Notes: generated by a model not told the origin, from the letters alone. A DNA stretch of 64,000 bases from an uncultured bacterium (GCA_902761735.1 CACWLL010000002.1:62001-126000); one strand, 5' to 3'. Positions 53,136 through 62,573 are shown, counted from the first letter of the stretch. Program-made: numbers and translations.

Positions 53136-54228
53136 AAAAAGACAACCCGGCTCCTCAATAGTAAGTGTTTTGGATGATGAAGCACTGAATTTAGGCGATT
53201 TAGGCGAGGATGAAAATTTAGACGTTGATGACAACGGTGTAAATTATATGAACATGGATATCAGTACCGATAATATCGAAGATATCGTTACTGAAAAAAT
53301 GGAAAACAAAATGGGTATGGATGATATCTACATGATGGGTAGTCATGAAGAAGATCCGAGCTCTGAAATAGATGTACCAAAAGGTATTGCGGTTGATGAC
53401 CCTGTAAGATTATATTTAAGAGAAATTGGCAGAATTAAGCTTCTTTCCGCAAATGAAGAAATTGAACTTGCAAGAAAAATTCTTGAAGGGGGTACTCCTG
53501 GTGCTATTGCCAAGAGAAAACTTGTACAAGCAAATTTGCGTTTGGTTGTTAGTATCGCCAAAAAGTATGTAGGACGTGGAATGTTATTCTTAGACCTTAT
53601 TCAAGAAGGTAATTTAGGCTTAATTCGTGCTGCTGAAAAGTTTGACCACGAAAGAGGTTTTAAATTCTCCACATATGCAACTTGGTGGATTAGACAAGCA
53701 ATTACACGTGCTATTGCCGATCAGGCGAGAACTATCCGTATTCCTGTTCATATGGTTGAAACAATTAATAAATTGAAAAAAGTTACAAGAAGATTGGCAC
53801 AAGAACTTTCAAGAAAACCAACCGAAGATGAATTGGCAATCGAAATGAATGTTTCTATTCCAAAACTTCGTGAAATAATCAAGATTGCTCAAGAACCTTT
53901 ATCTCTTGAAACTCCTATCGGTAAAGAAGAAGATTCAAGATTGGGTGATTTTATTGAAGATAAAGAAGCAGATGCTCCTATTAAGACTGTTGCTTCGGAG
54001 CTTTTAAGAGAAGACCTTGCAGAAGTTCTTTGTACTTTATCTCCAAGAGAACGTGACGTATTAAGATTGCGTTTCGGTATGGATGACGGACGCCAAAGAA
54101 CATTGGAAGAAGTTGGACAACTGTTTGGTGTTACCCGTGAGCGTATCAGACAGATTGAAGCAAAAGCGTTAAGAAAACTTCGTCACCCTAACAGAAGTAA
54201 ACGTTTAAGAGAATACGTGGAATCATAA
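53128..54228 (+). CDS. rpoD: primary sigma factor RpoD/SigA
   Basis: 366 aa. Sigma-70 regions in order: 1.2 ([17 protein letters not shown]), 2 ([20 protein letters not shown], then [17 protein letters not shown]), 3 ([14 protein letters not shown]), and 4 ([19 protein letters not shown]). It has a short acidic N-terminal part in place of the long region 1.1 of E. coli. It directs RNA polymerase to housekeeping promoters, matching the TTGaaa/TATaaT boxes seen here. It is in the dnaG-rpoD macromolecular-synthesis operon, overlapping dnaG by 8 bp; rpsU is missing. It ends at a strong terminator. Confidence 0.97.
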   Translation: MTKKRQPGSSIVSVLDDEALNLGDLGEDENLDVDDNGVNYMNMDISTDNIEDIVTEKMENKMGMDDIYMMGSHEEDPSSEIDVPKGIAVDDPVRLYLREIGRIKLLSANEEIELARKILEGGTPGAIAKRKLVQANLRLVVSIAKKYVGRGMLFLDLIQEGNLGLIRAAEKFDHERGFKFSTYATWWIRQAITRAIADQARTIRIPVHMVETINKLKKVTRRLAQELSRKPTEDELAIEMNVSIPKLREIIKIAQEPLSLETPIGKEEDSRLGDFIEDKEADAPIKTVASELLREDLAEVLCTLSPRERDVLRLRFGMDDGRQRTLEEVGQLFGVTRERIRQIEAKALRKLRHPNRSKRLREYVES

Positions 54229-54232
54229 TTAT

Positions 54233-54260
54233 AAAAAATCCCGTGATAACGGGATTTTTT
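54233..54260 (+). terminator. intrinsic terminator of dnaG-rpoD
   Basis: 11-bp stem AAAAAATCCCG/CGGGATTTTTT with a 6-nt loop TGATAA and a T-run, immediately after rpoD. Confidence 0.92.
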
Positions 54261-54320
54261 TATTCACAGTTAATTAAAAAAAGGTAGCAAAAAAATACAT
54301 TTACGAGTTTTAAATCAGAC

Positions 54321-54857
54321 ATGGACGTATCATTTACAGGTGTAAAGTTAGTAAAAATAGGCAAGAGCAAATTTCCGGAAACCGTAAATTATTCTGTGGA
54401 AGGAATTTCAAAGAGTGCCCTGGCTGATGCCGAGGGTATTCAGGTTAAATGTGAATTAACCAACGACGGAATATTAACAGGTAAGCCTGAAACGGATAAA
54501 TTTGTCAGGCTTTTGGATAGCTATAACGAGGCTATGGAAAAAGTCGGATATGATTTATATAATGAAGGCGGTAAAAATATAATTAGTATGAAATACGAGA
54601 AATACAATGTTAAAGATAAAGAGCTGAATGCTTCAATGCTCTTTGTTAATACAAAATTGAACGGGTATGGAGTTAATTTGTCTGAACCCAGAGATAGAAT
54701 ATTATTACCGATATATTCTATAATGGGTAATGCTTTGAAACAAATTAAAGAAACCGTCAAATTAAGTCAATCCCAAATGGAAATAGTTAATGAGTTGTTT
54801 GAAAAAATTAACAAGAATGCCGTAGATTTTATAGAAAATGTAATTCCGTTTGAATAA
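54321..54857 (+). CDS. protein of unknown function with N-terminal SFTG box
   Basis: 178 aa, not recognised. It starts MDVSFTGVKLVKIGKSKFPE; the VSFTG box is also found near residue 200 of the 17759 protein. No signal or membrane segment. It is mixed alpha/beta, with a C-terminal amphipathic helix (QSQMEIVNELFEKINKNAVD). There is no clear ribosome site, and its ATG lies 64 bp after the rpoD terminator. It is probably a lineage-specific cytoplasmic protein. It is followed by 110 bp before the hydrogenase gene and is unlikely to share that function. Confidence 0.65.
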   Translation: MDVSFTGVKLVKIGKSKFPETVNYSVEGISKSALADAEGIQVKCELTNDGILTGKPETDKFVRLLDSYNEAMEKVGYDLYNEGGKNIISMKYEKYNVKDKELNASMLFVNTKLNGYGVNLSEPRDRILLPIYSIMGNALKQIKETVKLSQSQMEIVNELFEKINKNAVDFIENVIPFE

Positions 54858-54967
54858 ATAATTAAAAAATTAATATGTTGAAAAATATTCCTTAATATGT
54901 TATTTTATATACATATAAAGAAATAGCAGGCAGTGTTTGGGTTTTTCCCGCAAAGGAGTTTTGAATA

Positions 54968-56686
54968 ATGGATTCACAAAATGCCGTATATACATTGGTA
55001 AATGAGTGCCACGACTGTTACCGTTGTATTAGAGAATGTCCCGTAAAGGCAATTAAAATAGAAAATGGTCACGCAAGCGTAATTTCGGAAAAGTGCGTTG
55101 CTTGCGGAAATTGTGTTAAAGCGTGTCCTTCGTCAGCAAAAAGAGTTAGGACTGATGTTGATTTTGTTAAAAATTTAATGCTTGCTAAAAAGAAGATATA
55201 CGTATCTCTTGCTCCATCTTGGAGCGGAACATTTGATTACAGACCGGCAAAAATGATTTCAATATTAAAAACTCTCGGATTTTCAGAAGTTTCTGAGACT
55301 GCACTTGGTGCCCAAGAAGTTTCTATTGAAACCGCAAAAGTATTAAATAATGCTAAAAAAGGATTGTTTATATCAAGTGCTTGTCCGGTTATAGTTGATT
55401 ATGTCAAGTTGTATCATCCAAAATTTATAGATAACATTACACCAATAGGCTCTCCTGCAATGACGCATGCAAAAATGTTGAGAGAACATTATGGAGAAGA
55501 TATAGCAATTGTATTTATAGGTCCATGTATCGGCAAAAAAAATGAGGTTAAGTATGCGGGATTATATGATGCTGCTTTAACTTTTGATGAGCTGAAAGTT
55601 TGGATTAATGATGTTATTAAAGATATGAACGAACTTAAAGTTAATGAACAGGAGGAATTTGTTCCGTATCGTGCAAATGAAGGTGCTCTTTACCCGATTG
55701 ATGGCGGGATGAATGAAACATTAAGAAAAATTGGTATAAAGAAGGATATTCAGCTGATTGATATATGCGGTTTGCTTAATTTTGGAAAAGCTCTGGATAA
55801 TTTAGAGCCGGATAAATTTGATAAAGTTGTTTTTGTTGAAGCGCTTTCGTGTGAGGGTGGCTGTGTTGGAGGTCCTTGTATCAGTACAAAAAGACCGGGG
55901 TTAAATGTTGTGTCAGACGTTTTGTCTAATGTTAATGAACGTGATTACATCCCAAAAGAACCAAAGACGGTTGTTCCTTATGAGATTAAAAGAGAAAGAA
56001 AAATTGTAAATTCCGAATATCCGCTAGAGGATATTTTAAAAACTTTAAAAAGAATCGGTAAGCATTCGGTTGATGATGAACTTAATTGCGGCGGATGCGG
56101 TTATGCAACATGCAGAGATTTGGCAAAGGCATTATTAGCAGGTGAGGCTGAACCTTCAATGTGTGTTTCGTATATGAGAAAGATTGCAATGAGAAAGGCC
56201 GCTGCACTTGTAAGGAGTATGCCGGCTGCTGTTGTAATGGTAGATAGTGAATATAATATACTGGAAGCAAATGACAGTTTTATGAGGATGTTTACCGGAG
56301 ATATGTATGATATCTTTAAAGCACGTCCGGATGGTATGCGTGGTGCGGCGATTGATAGAATTATTGATTTTGCGGAGCTGTTTAAGACAGCGATAAATAC
56401 CGGTAAAGATTTGCACAAAGAACGTTATGCCGTAAAAAACAGGTTGTATGATATTAATATATTTACAATTGAAGAGCATCAAATTGTAGGTGCAGTTATA
56501 ACCGACGTTACACAATCGGAAACCAATCGTGAAAAAATTGCTCAAAAGGCACACGAAGTAATAAATAAAAATATTTCTATCGTTCAGGAAATTGCCTGTT
56601 TGTTGGGAGAACATATGGTTGAAACAGAAACTTTATTAAGTTCTATTGCGAACGACTTTGATGATAAAGATGAGGCCGAAGAATAA
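54968..56686 (+). CDS. sensory-type [FeFe] hydrogenase with PAS domain (HydS-like)
   Basis: 572 aa. Two [4Fe-4S] sites: C14/C17/C20/C24 and C43/C46/C49/C53. H-cluster Cys: C139 (SSACP), C187 (GPCIGKK), C295 and C299 (EALSCEGGC). The proton-relay Cys of the usual TSCCP motif is Ala138, typical of low-activity sensory group C enzymes. A further [4Fe-4S] site is CGGCGYATC plus C399 (374-399). A PAS domain follows (about 410-510). It should sense H2 or redox state and signal to the next gene's phosphatase. AAGGAG precedes the ATG. A catalytic, bifurcating enzyme is unlikely. Confidence 0.88.
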   Translation: MDSQNAVYTLVNECHDCYRCIRECPVKAIKIENGHASVISEKCVACGNCVKACPSSAKRVRTDVDFVKNLMLAKKKIYVSLAPSWSGTFDYRPAKMISILKTLGFSEVSETALGAQEVSIETAKVLNNAKKGLFISSACPVIVDYVKLYHPKFIDNITPIGSPAMTHAKMLREHYGEDIAIVFIGPCIGKKNEVKYAGLYDAALTFDELKVWINDVIKDMNELKVNEQEEFVPYRANEGALYPIDGGMNETLRKIGIKKDIQLIDICGLLNFGKALDNLEPDKFDKVVFVEALSCEGGCVGGPCISTKRPGLNVVSDVLSNVNERDYIPKEPKTVVPYEIKRERKIVNSEYPLEDILKTLKRIGKHSVDDELNCGGCGYATCRDLAKALLAGEAEPSMCVSYMRKIAMRKAAALVRSMPAAVVMVDSEYNILEANDSFMRMFTGDMYDIFKARPDGMRGAAIDRIIDFAELFKTAINTGKDLHKERYAVKNRLYDINIFTIEEHQIVGAVITDVTQSETNREKIAQKAHEVINKNISIVQEIACLLGEHMVETETLLSSIANDFDDKDEAEE

Positions 56687-56688
56687 AT

Positions 56689-57852
56689 ATGTTTATCGAT
56701 ATTGACTGTTCCCAAATGAAAAAATATAACCAAAATGCTTTCGGGGATTATTTTGTTTCAAAAAGATTCCCAAATGAATCTCGCCTTGTTGCGGTTTTAT
56801 CAGATGGTTTAGGTAGCGGTATAAAAGCAAATATCCTATCTTGTATGACAGCAACCATGCTTTCTAAATTTATTTCTAACGACCAAATTCCGTTGAAACA
56901 TGCTGCAGAAATTATTATGAATTCTTTACCGATATGTAAAGTAAGACACATAAGCTATTCAACGTTTTCGGCAATAGATTGTTATGATGACGGAAATGCA
57001 AGAATAGCAGAAGAAGGTAATCCGGATTTTGTATGGATTAGAGATGGGGATGTTATAAAACCTAAGTTTCAATCAATTCAATCCAAAAATTTTAAAAACA
57101 GGAAAATGAAAGTATATAAATTGAAGTTTAAACTTGGGGACAGAGTAATTTTTTGTTCTGATGGTGTTACGCAATCAGGTCTTGGCGGTGGAAGGTTAAA
57201 ATTGGGACTTCGCAGGGAAGGGCTTATTAGTATTATAAAAGACAAATTAGCAGAAAACCCTGAAATATCAAGTTCGGAGCTTGCTTCGTACATAGTAAAT
57301 CAAGCCAGAAATATTGAAACGGATAGAAATCCTAAAGATGATATTTCTGCGTGTGTTTTATATTTTAGAAAACCTCGTGAAGCATTAGTATTTACGGGAC
57401 CTCCTTATCATCAACAAAAAGATAGCGAATATGCGAGAATGTTTTGGAATTTTAACGGGAAAAAGGCTATCTGTGGCGGTACAACCGCAAACCTTATTTC
57501 AAGAGAGTTAAATCTTCCGATAAGAATGGACACCACTATAAGTGTCGGGAAATTACCTGCTATTTCATATATGGATGGTATCGATTTAGTTACAGAAGGT
57601 ATACTTACTCTTACAAAAACTTTAGAATATCTTGAAAATGGAACATTCGATATTGACAATGCGGCAGGGAAATTGGTAAAATTTTTGTTAGATAGTGATT
57701 GCATTAATTTCATGGTTGGTGCAAAATTAAATCAGGCGCATTACGATCCTGCATTACCTATTGAAATAGAAATCAGAAAAAACATAGTTAAAAAAATGGC
57801 AAAGGCATTACAGGATAAGTATTTTAAAAAAGTATCAGTACAATATATGTGA
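56689..57852 (+). CDS. SpoIIE-type PP2C protein phosphatase of the hydrogenase unit
   Basis: 387 aa. PP2C metal-binding Asp motifs: LSDGLGSG (D39), FCSDGVT (about residue 155) and KDDIS (about residue 217). A C-terminal region of about 150 aa (KKAICGGTTANLISREL, SDCINFMVGAK) is typical of phosphatases beside sensory [FeFe] hydrogenases. It starts 2 bp after the hydrogenase stop. It should dephosphorylate a Ser/Thr-phosphorylated partner when the hydrogenase senses its signal. The target is unknown; an anti-sigma-type partner or kinase is not visible nearby. Confidence 0.88.
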   Translation: MFIDIDCSQMKKYNQNAFGDYFVSKRFPNESRLVAVLSDGLGSGIKANILSCMTATMLSKFISNDQIPLKHAAEIIMNSLPICKVRHISYSTFSAIDCYDDGNARIAEEGNPDFVWIRDGDVIKPKFQSIQSKNFKNRKMKVYKLKFKLGDRVIFCSDGVTQSGLGGGRLKLGLRREGLISIIKDKLAENPEISSSELASYIVNQARNIETDRNPKDDISACVLYFRKPREALVFTGPPYHQQKDSEYARMFWNFNGKKAICGGTTANLISRELNLPIRMDTTISVGKLPAISYMDGIDLVTEGILTLTKTLEYLENGTFDIDNAAGKLVKFLLDSDCINFMVGAKLNQAHYDPALPIEIEIRKNIVKKMAKALQDKYFKKVSVQYM

Positions 57853-57881
57853 GGACAAACCTCAGCAAGGAAAGGTAAATT

Positions 57882-58142
57882 ATGGACAAGAAGATTAGTG
57901 TTAAAGTATGTTTAGGAACAACATGTTTTGTAATGGGTTCTTCAAATTTGCAAGAATTGATTGAAACCGTACCTGCTAAATATGGTGACAAGGTTGATGT
58001 AGCCGGAGTTCCTTGTTTGGGTCTTTGTTCAATCGATTGGGAATTTTCAAAAGCTCCTTATGTAAAAGTTGATGATGAAGTAATCAAGGAAGCAACTGTT
58101 GAAAAAGTCTTAAAAGCAATTGATGAAAAATTAAAAGCGTAA
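57882..58142 (+). CDS. thioredoxin-like [2Fe-2S] ferredoxin of the hydrogenase unit
   Basis: 86 aa. Cluster Cys C10 and C15 (CLGTTC) and C45 and C49 (CLGLC), the NuoE/HydC-like pattern. It starts 29 bp after the phosphatase with AAGG upstream. It probably passes electrons to or from the sensory hydrogenase. It is a paralogue of the 41674-41919 protein, which has an extra Cys. The three genes 54968-58142 form one unit that ends at the terminator at 58159-58193. Confidence 0.9.
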   Translation: MDKKISVKVCLGTTCFVMGSSNLQELIETVPAKYGDKVDVAGVPCLGLCSIDWEFSKAPYVKVDDEVIKEATVEKVLKAIDEKLKA

Positions 58143-58158
58143 TTAAAAAATTAAAAAG

Positions 58159-58193
58159 AAAGACAAAAGAAGGTATTACCTTTTTTTGTCTTT
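58159..58193. terminator. bidirectional intrinsic terminator
   Basis: 16-bp stem with one G-U pair (58159-58174 with 58178-58193), 3-nt loop and T-run. It closes the hydrogenase unit on the plus strand and the lipoprotein/TPR unit on the minus strand. Confidence 0.85.
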
Positions 58194-58212
58194 TTATTGT
58201 ATATTTTCAATT

Positions 58213-58620
58213 TTATCTGACGTAAAATTCGGCTTGGGTAAGTATTTTTGTAGGATTATCTTTTGAATAAACGCGCATAATGAATGCCCCGGTTTCATTT
58301 ATAACCATATAATCCGTAAAATATTTTTGTTCTTCGTCTTTCAGACGTATTGTTCTGCTCATATATGAGCTGTAACCCAGATATTCTTGTGCACCTTTTT
58401 TAATAATTTGTATATCTAATATTCGGGAATGTTGTACTTGAGGCATTAAAATCAGGTAATAAATCCTTGTTCCGGGTTTAAAAACACTTGACATATCCCG
58501 AACATTTTCTACAGTTATAGGACGCTGATTAAATATAATTGACGGCTTGTTTTCAGGATTGCAAGCAGATGTTGTCAGCATAATTATTAGTATAGAAATT
58601 ATCGATAAAAATTTTTTCAT
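58213..58620 (-). CDS. small lipoprotein of unknown function
   Basis: 135 aa. The signal peptide has a lipobox LTTSAC, so Cys20 would be lipidated. The mature part is predicted beta-rich (IFNQRPITVENVR, RIYYLILMPQVQHSRIL, GAFIMRVYSKDN), without recognisable family. Its ATG shares one base with the TPR gene stop (TAATG), so it is coupled to that gene. A lipoprotein and a secreted TPR protein together suggest an outer-membrane or periplasmic assembly role. Confidence 0.75.
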   Translation of the reverse strand: MKKFLSIISILIIMLTTSACNPENKPSIIFNQRPITVENVRDMSSVFKPGTRIYYLILMPQVQHSRILDIQIIKKGAQEYLGYSSYMSRTIRLKDEEQKYFTDYMVINETGAFIMRVYSKDNPTKILTQAEFYVR

Positions 58621-60734
58621 TATTTTTTCAAATTCTTTAATTTTGCCTCAATTGTAGAATTATACGATGTATCCTTATTATATTTGAGGAATTTTTCATA
58701 ATTCAGGATTGCCGCATTAATATTTTTTTCGCTTTCATTTGCCGCACCAAGAGCATAATATGCGTTTGCGTAAGCAGGATTAATTTCTACAACCTTTTCA
58801 AAGCATTTTTTGCTTTGCTCTGTATTTTTCTGTTCGGCGTATACAAGTCCGAGGTTAAACCAACCGTCATCATATTCAGGTTTTACAAAAATTGCTTTTT
58901 TGTAAAAATCAATCGCGCTATTATTATCTTTTTTATTTCGATATAAATTGCCGATTTTTAACAATGTTTCTTCATCGGAAGGTCTTAACATCAAAGCTTC
59001 TTTATACAGTTTAATTGCTTCATCGTAATTTTTTTTATAATTTTTATCCCCTTCGGCAATCAATTTTTTATTTTTTTCTATATTTTCAATATATGAATTA
59101 TCTTGTGCCGGCGGAGTTGTTTCTGTGGGTTTTGTTTCTGCTGTTTTAGCGGCAACAGGCTTTACATCAGTTTTTTCCTGTGGTGTTTCTACAGGTAATG
59201 CAAGAGTAATGTTGCTCAATTCTGAAGTTTCCGGAGTTACAGTATTTTTATTTTTGGCAGCATTGATTTCCGAGATAAATTTAGCATAATCATTGCTGTA
59301 TTCTGTTCTGTCAGGGTCCATAGAAATTGCTTTTTCATAGTATTCGGTAGCTTTGGCATTTTCTCCGGTTGCCTGATATGCTTTTGCAAGTCCATAATAT
59401 ACATAACTGTCTTTAGAACTTCTTGCGATTGCTTTTATAAATCCATCAATAGCTCTTGAATAATTTTTTGCCTGCAAATCTTTATCAGCTTGAGAAATAA
59501 TTGCATCAGTCAGGTTATTTTCAATCATTTCACTGTCTTTTTTGCTGAGAATTTCATTATATAAAGCTATCGCACCTTCAAAATCATCTTGAGCATGCAA
59601 AGCAATTGCCTTATTTGTTTTTACTTCAAGGTCATCAGGGTTTGCTGCTAAAATTTCATCGTAATATTTTATGGCGTTTTTATATTCTTTATTCAAGTGA
59701 TAACATTCTGCGAGTTCTTTTTTAGAATCAATGTCGGAAGGATTGAGCGTAAGCGATTTTTGGTAATATGAAATTGCGTTTGCCAAGTCATTGTTACGCT
59801 TGTATACAAGAGCCGCATTTTTATATACTTTTGCATCTTTAGGAAATGCGGAAATATAAAGTTTATATTGTTCAATTGCCTCATCATTTTTACCCATATC
59901 CGCAAGCAAATTAGCATAATCAAATCTGACACTTGTTAAATCACCGTCATTATTTTTAAATATGGATTCAAATTGAGCCAGAGCCATGTCATTTTTTTCT
60001 AAATTCTGATATGTAAGAGCCAAGCATGTTTTTGCTTTTAAATTATTTGAATCCTTTGCGATTGCCTGTTCAAGCATTTCAACGGCTTTTTCATAATTCC
60101 CTGTTTTAAATAATGCGACACCGTAGTTTGCATAATCATCAAAATGTTCATTATTGTTTATGTATAAATTTTCAAATTCAACAACTGCTTTTTCCGGATT
60201 GTCAGCGGCAAGATAAGAGTTAGCAAGACTCTTCCTTGCTTCCCAATGCTGAGAATAGGTGTCAAGAAAGATTTTGTAGTTTTCTATTGCACTTTTATAA
60301 TCTTTTGTTTGATACTGAACGTTTGCAAGGTTCAGGTAATTATATTTGTATTCGGGAAATATATTAAGCGCCTTTTCGTATGCGGCAAGAGCCTCTTTAT
60401 ATTTGCTTTGGGTTTCATATATACTCCCGAGACTTATATATATAAATGCATCATTAGGTTTTAATTCAATAGCTTTAGAGTATATTTGAACAGCTTTATC
60501 ATATTCGTTTGTGTCTGTATATAATCCTGCGAGTTTCGTCAAAAGCATAGAATCCTCAGGAGATAACTTTATTGCCTCTTGAAGTTTGGATATAGCTTTT
60601 GTATAGTCCTGTTGATATTCAAGAGAACAAGCTTCCTGATACAAAGCGCTTGCTTCAGGTGTCATTGCCGAATATGCCGGTATTGTTGCGCATAGTGTAA
60701 ATATCGTTGCTGTTGTTATAATTCTGCTTTTAAT
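58620..60734 (-). CDS. exported TPR-repeat protein with ATT start codon
   Basis: 704 aa if started at ATT 60734. About a dozen tetratricopeptide repeats fill residues about 25-480 and 550-700 (patterns like AISYYQKSLTLNPSD, AIKYYDEILAANPDD), with a Pro/Thr/Lys linker between the two blocks. The first ATG (60665) would skip the signal peptide KSRIITTATIFTLCATIPAYSA. That peptide is in frame, and AAGGAG lies 8 nt before an ATT. TAA lies in frame three codons further upstream, so no ATG, GTG or TTG could start it. ATT initiation is strong inference. Confidence 0.7.
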   Translation of the reverse strand: MKSRIITTATIFTLCATIPAYSAMTPEASALYQEACSLEYQQDYTKAISKLQEAIKLSPEDSMLLTKLAGLYTDTNEYDKAVQIYSKAIELKPNDAFIYISLGSIYETQSKYKEALAAYEKALNIFPEYKYNYLNLANVQYQTKDYKSAIENYKIFLDTYSQHWEARKSLANSYLAADNPEKAVVEFENLYINNNEHFDDYANYGVALFKTGNYEKAVEMLEQAIAKDSNNLKAKTCLALTYQNLEKNDMALAQFESIFKNNDGDLTSVRFDYANLLADMGKNDEAIEQYKLYISAFPKDAKVYKNAALVYKRNNDLANAISYYQKSLTLNPSDIDSKKELAECYHLNKEYKNAIKYYDEILAANPDDLEVKTNKAIALHAQDDFEGAIALYNEILSKKDSEMIENNLTDAIISQADKDLQAKNYSRAIDGFIKAIARSSKDSYVYYGLAKAYQATGENAKATEYYEKAISMDPDRTEYSNDYAKFISEINAAKNKNTVTPETSELSNITLALPVETPQEKTDVKPVAAKTAETKPTETTPPAQDNSYIENIEKNKKLIAEGDKNYKKNYDEAIKLYKEALMLRPSDEETLLKIGNLYRNKKDNNSAIDFYKKAIFVKPEYDDGWFNLGLVYAEQKNTEQSKKCFEKVVEINPAYANAYYALGAANESEKNINAAILNYEKFLKYNKDTSYNSTIEAKLKNLKK

Positions 60735-60776
60735 TTTCTCTACTCCTTATATATATGTCCATATTTTAGCAAAAAA

Positions 60777-61700
60777 TTATGTTTGTGTAAAGCAATTAGA
60801 ATATACCTCATTGTCTAATAAAATGGAAACGGTTTTCATAATGTTCATTTCTTCTTTGCTATCTTTATTATATTCTATATCTTCAGGATTTTCAAAATTT
60901 TCAATCATCTGAGCAAGTTTCATGTATAGATTATCTGTTTCCGATTGAGGTAATTTTTCTTCAAGCATTTTTATTATTCTTACTAGTTCCAAATCTTTTG
61001 CATCAACTATTGCACAATCAAGTCCCGCACCATAGGCCAAAACGGCAAAAACTCTGTTAATTAAACCTCTCAGATTGCTCGGGCAGCCGTTAGAAACATT
61101 TGAAAGCCCTATAACTGTTTTAACAGGCGGGTCAAAACTCTCTTTAATCATTTTTATGGTATTAAGAGCTTCCGAAGCTTGAGATTGGTCTGCGCATATT
61201 GGTAGTATTAAAGGGTCAAAAAAGATTTTGTTTGTGTCAACACCTTTTTCAAGAAATCTTTCATACATTGAAAAGGCAAGTTCAAGTCTTCCATCGGAAG
61301 TTTTTGGGATACCGGTTTCTTTGCTTAATGTTAGTGCAATTATATTGCAATTTTTTTTCAGTGCAAGATTTGATAATTTTTCAAATTTTTCCTCATCGGA
61401 AGATGTGCTGTTAATGAACGTATTTGAACTGTTTTTGAATGTTTCAAAACCATTTACCATTTCTTCGAAATTTGTTGTATCAAAAGAAATTCCTTTTTGC
61501 GGAGAGTATTTTTGTACCAAATTCGTAAGCCACGGTAGTATTCCTGAAAAATCACCTTTAGCCGGTCCGACATTTAAGTCAACATATTCCATATTATCTT
61601 GTAATGAAATAAGATTTTTAAAAAATTTTTCATTTTTATTCAGATATGCCTCTTTGACAGATGTTGATATAATGTGAATGTTTTCGCCAATTAAAATCAT
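60777..61700 (-). CDS. pterin-binding methyltransferase-like protein (MetH/AcsE-type)
   Basis: 307 aa from ATG 61700. Pterin-binding TIM-barrel markers: LIGENIHIIS at the start, MEYVDLNVGPAKGDF, and GLSNVSNGCPSN. This resembles the methyltetrahydrofolate-binding domain of MetH and AcsE-type methyltransferases. It would bind methyl-THF and pass methyl to a corrinoid protein, but no corrinoid or CO dehydrogenase gene is visible. A longer start at 61718 has less support; TACAAT lies 6 nt before ATG 61700. The C-terminus is acidic and unlike the core family. Confidence 0.8.
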   Translation of the reverse strand: MILIGENIHIISTSVKEAYLNKNEKFFKNLISLQDNMEYVDLNVGPAKGDFSGILPWLTNLVQKYSPQKGISFDTTNFEEMVNGFETFKNSSNTFINSTSSDEEKFEKLSNLALKKNCNIIALTLSKETGIPKTSDGRLELAFSMYERFLEKGVDTNKIFFDPLILPICADQSQASEALNTIKMIKESFDPPVKTVIGLSNVSNGCPSNLRGLINRVFAVLAYGAGLDCAIVDAKDLELVRIIKMLEEKLPQSETDNLYMKLAQMIENFENPEDIEYNKDSKEEMNIMKTVSILLDNEVYSNCFTQT

Positions 61701-61785
61701 ACTTTGATTGTAACACAAACTTGCACAATCCGGGCATTTGTTTTAAAATTGTACAAGACACGAGTTATTGAGAAAAGGAGAAAAT

Positions 61786-62034
61786 ATGGCTCAACAATTT
61801 AATCCTCAAAATATCAAGAAAAAAGTATCTGTTCTTGTATTTTTAAAAGGTTCAACAGCACCTTTGGTTTTATATGTAGAAAATCCGCAAGAATTGTATG
61901 GCGAGTTGACTCAGTTGATGAAAACAGCATCAAACGTATTAATTGAAAAAGATACTCAAGGACCTATAAAACGAGTTTGCTTTGCTGCAAATCAAATAGC
62001 GGCAATTGCAATGCAAGAAGAACAATATGTGTAA
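61786..62034 (+). CDS. small conserved-looking protein of unknown function
   Basis: 82 aa from ATG 61786, which has AAAAGGAG upstream. It begins MAQQFNPQNIKKKVSVLVFL and contains IKRVCFAANQIAAIAMQEEQ. No membrane span or Cys cluster. I cannot name it. It is the first gene of the unit 61786-64000 (with DUF177, rpmF, plsX), 17 bp before the DUF177 gene, so it may concern ribosome or membrane lipid synthesis. Confidence 0.65.
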   Translation: MAQQFNPQNIKKKVSVLVFLKGSTAPLVLYVENPQELYGELTQLMKTASNVLIEKDTQGPIKRVCFAANQIAAIAMQEEQYV

Positions 62035-62051
62035 ATTTCGAGGTTGAATTA

Positions 62052-62546
62052 ATGAAACATGTTGTTACCGTTGATGATATTGAAAAATCCGATAACAAGA
62101 CCCTCTATTATAATTTTGATGATGTAATTGACGGGATTGATTCCGATGGAAATATAAAGGCTTCTCTGGAAATAAAATCTTTAGGAGAATTTATAGAAGT
62201 TAGCGGAAATGTTAAGGGAATTTTAAATTTAGAATGTGACTTATGTCTTAAAAATTTTAAATATGATTTGAATTTTTCAATTGACGAAATGTTTGCAAAA
62301 ACGGCTCTGCAAGATGAATACGGAAAAGAAACAGAGCTGCGCAGCGGACAATTTGTGACAGACATGAACGGTGAAGATGATATAGATGTTTATGACTTAT
62401 TGTATCAATATGTAATATTAAATTTACCAAATAAGAAAGTTTGTGGTATAAATTGTAATGGGGACATTTTCACTCAAGAAGATGAAATCTCCGAAAATAA
62501 AATGGATGTATTTAAAAACATTCAAATACAACCGAAAAGTAAATAG
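62052..62546 (+). CDS. yceD: DUF177 (YceD) family protein
   Basis: 164 aa. Family markers: a beta-rich core with NVKGILNLECDLCLKNFKYD, then VYDLLYQYVILNLPNKKVC, and a C-terminal Cys pair (CGINC). YceD/DUF177 is always next to rpmF and plsX, as here. Its role is linked to 23S rRNA synthesis, but the mechanism is not settled. A longer frame begins at 61977; I used ATG 62052, which has a GAGG site and the usual N-terminus. Gene spacing to rpmF is 27 bp. Confidence 0.85.
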   Translation: MKHVVTVDDIEKSDNKTLYYNFDDVIDGIDSDGNIKASLEIKSLGEFIEVSGNVKGILNLECDLCLKNFKYDLNFSIDEMFAKTALQDEYGKETELRSGQFVTDMNGEDDIDVYDLLYQYVILNLPNKKVCGINCNGDIFTQEDEISENKMDVFKNIQIQPKSK

Positions 62547-62573
62547 TAGTAAAAATAAAAAAGGAAAAGAAAA

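Noticed and set aside
54968-56686. Catalytic or bifurcating [FeFe] hydrogenase
   Set aside because: The first H-cluster motif has Ala in place of the proton-relay Cys, there is a PAS domain, and no HydB-type subunit is nearby.
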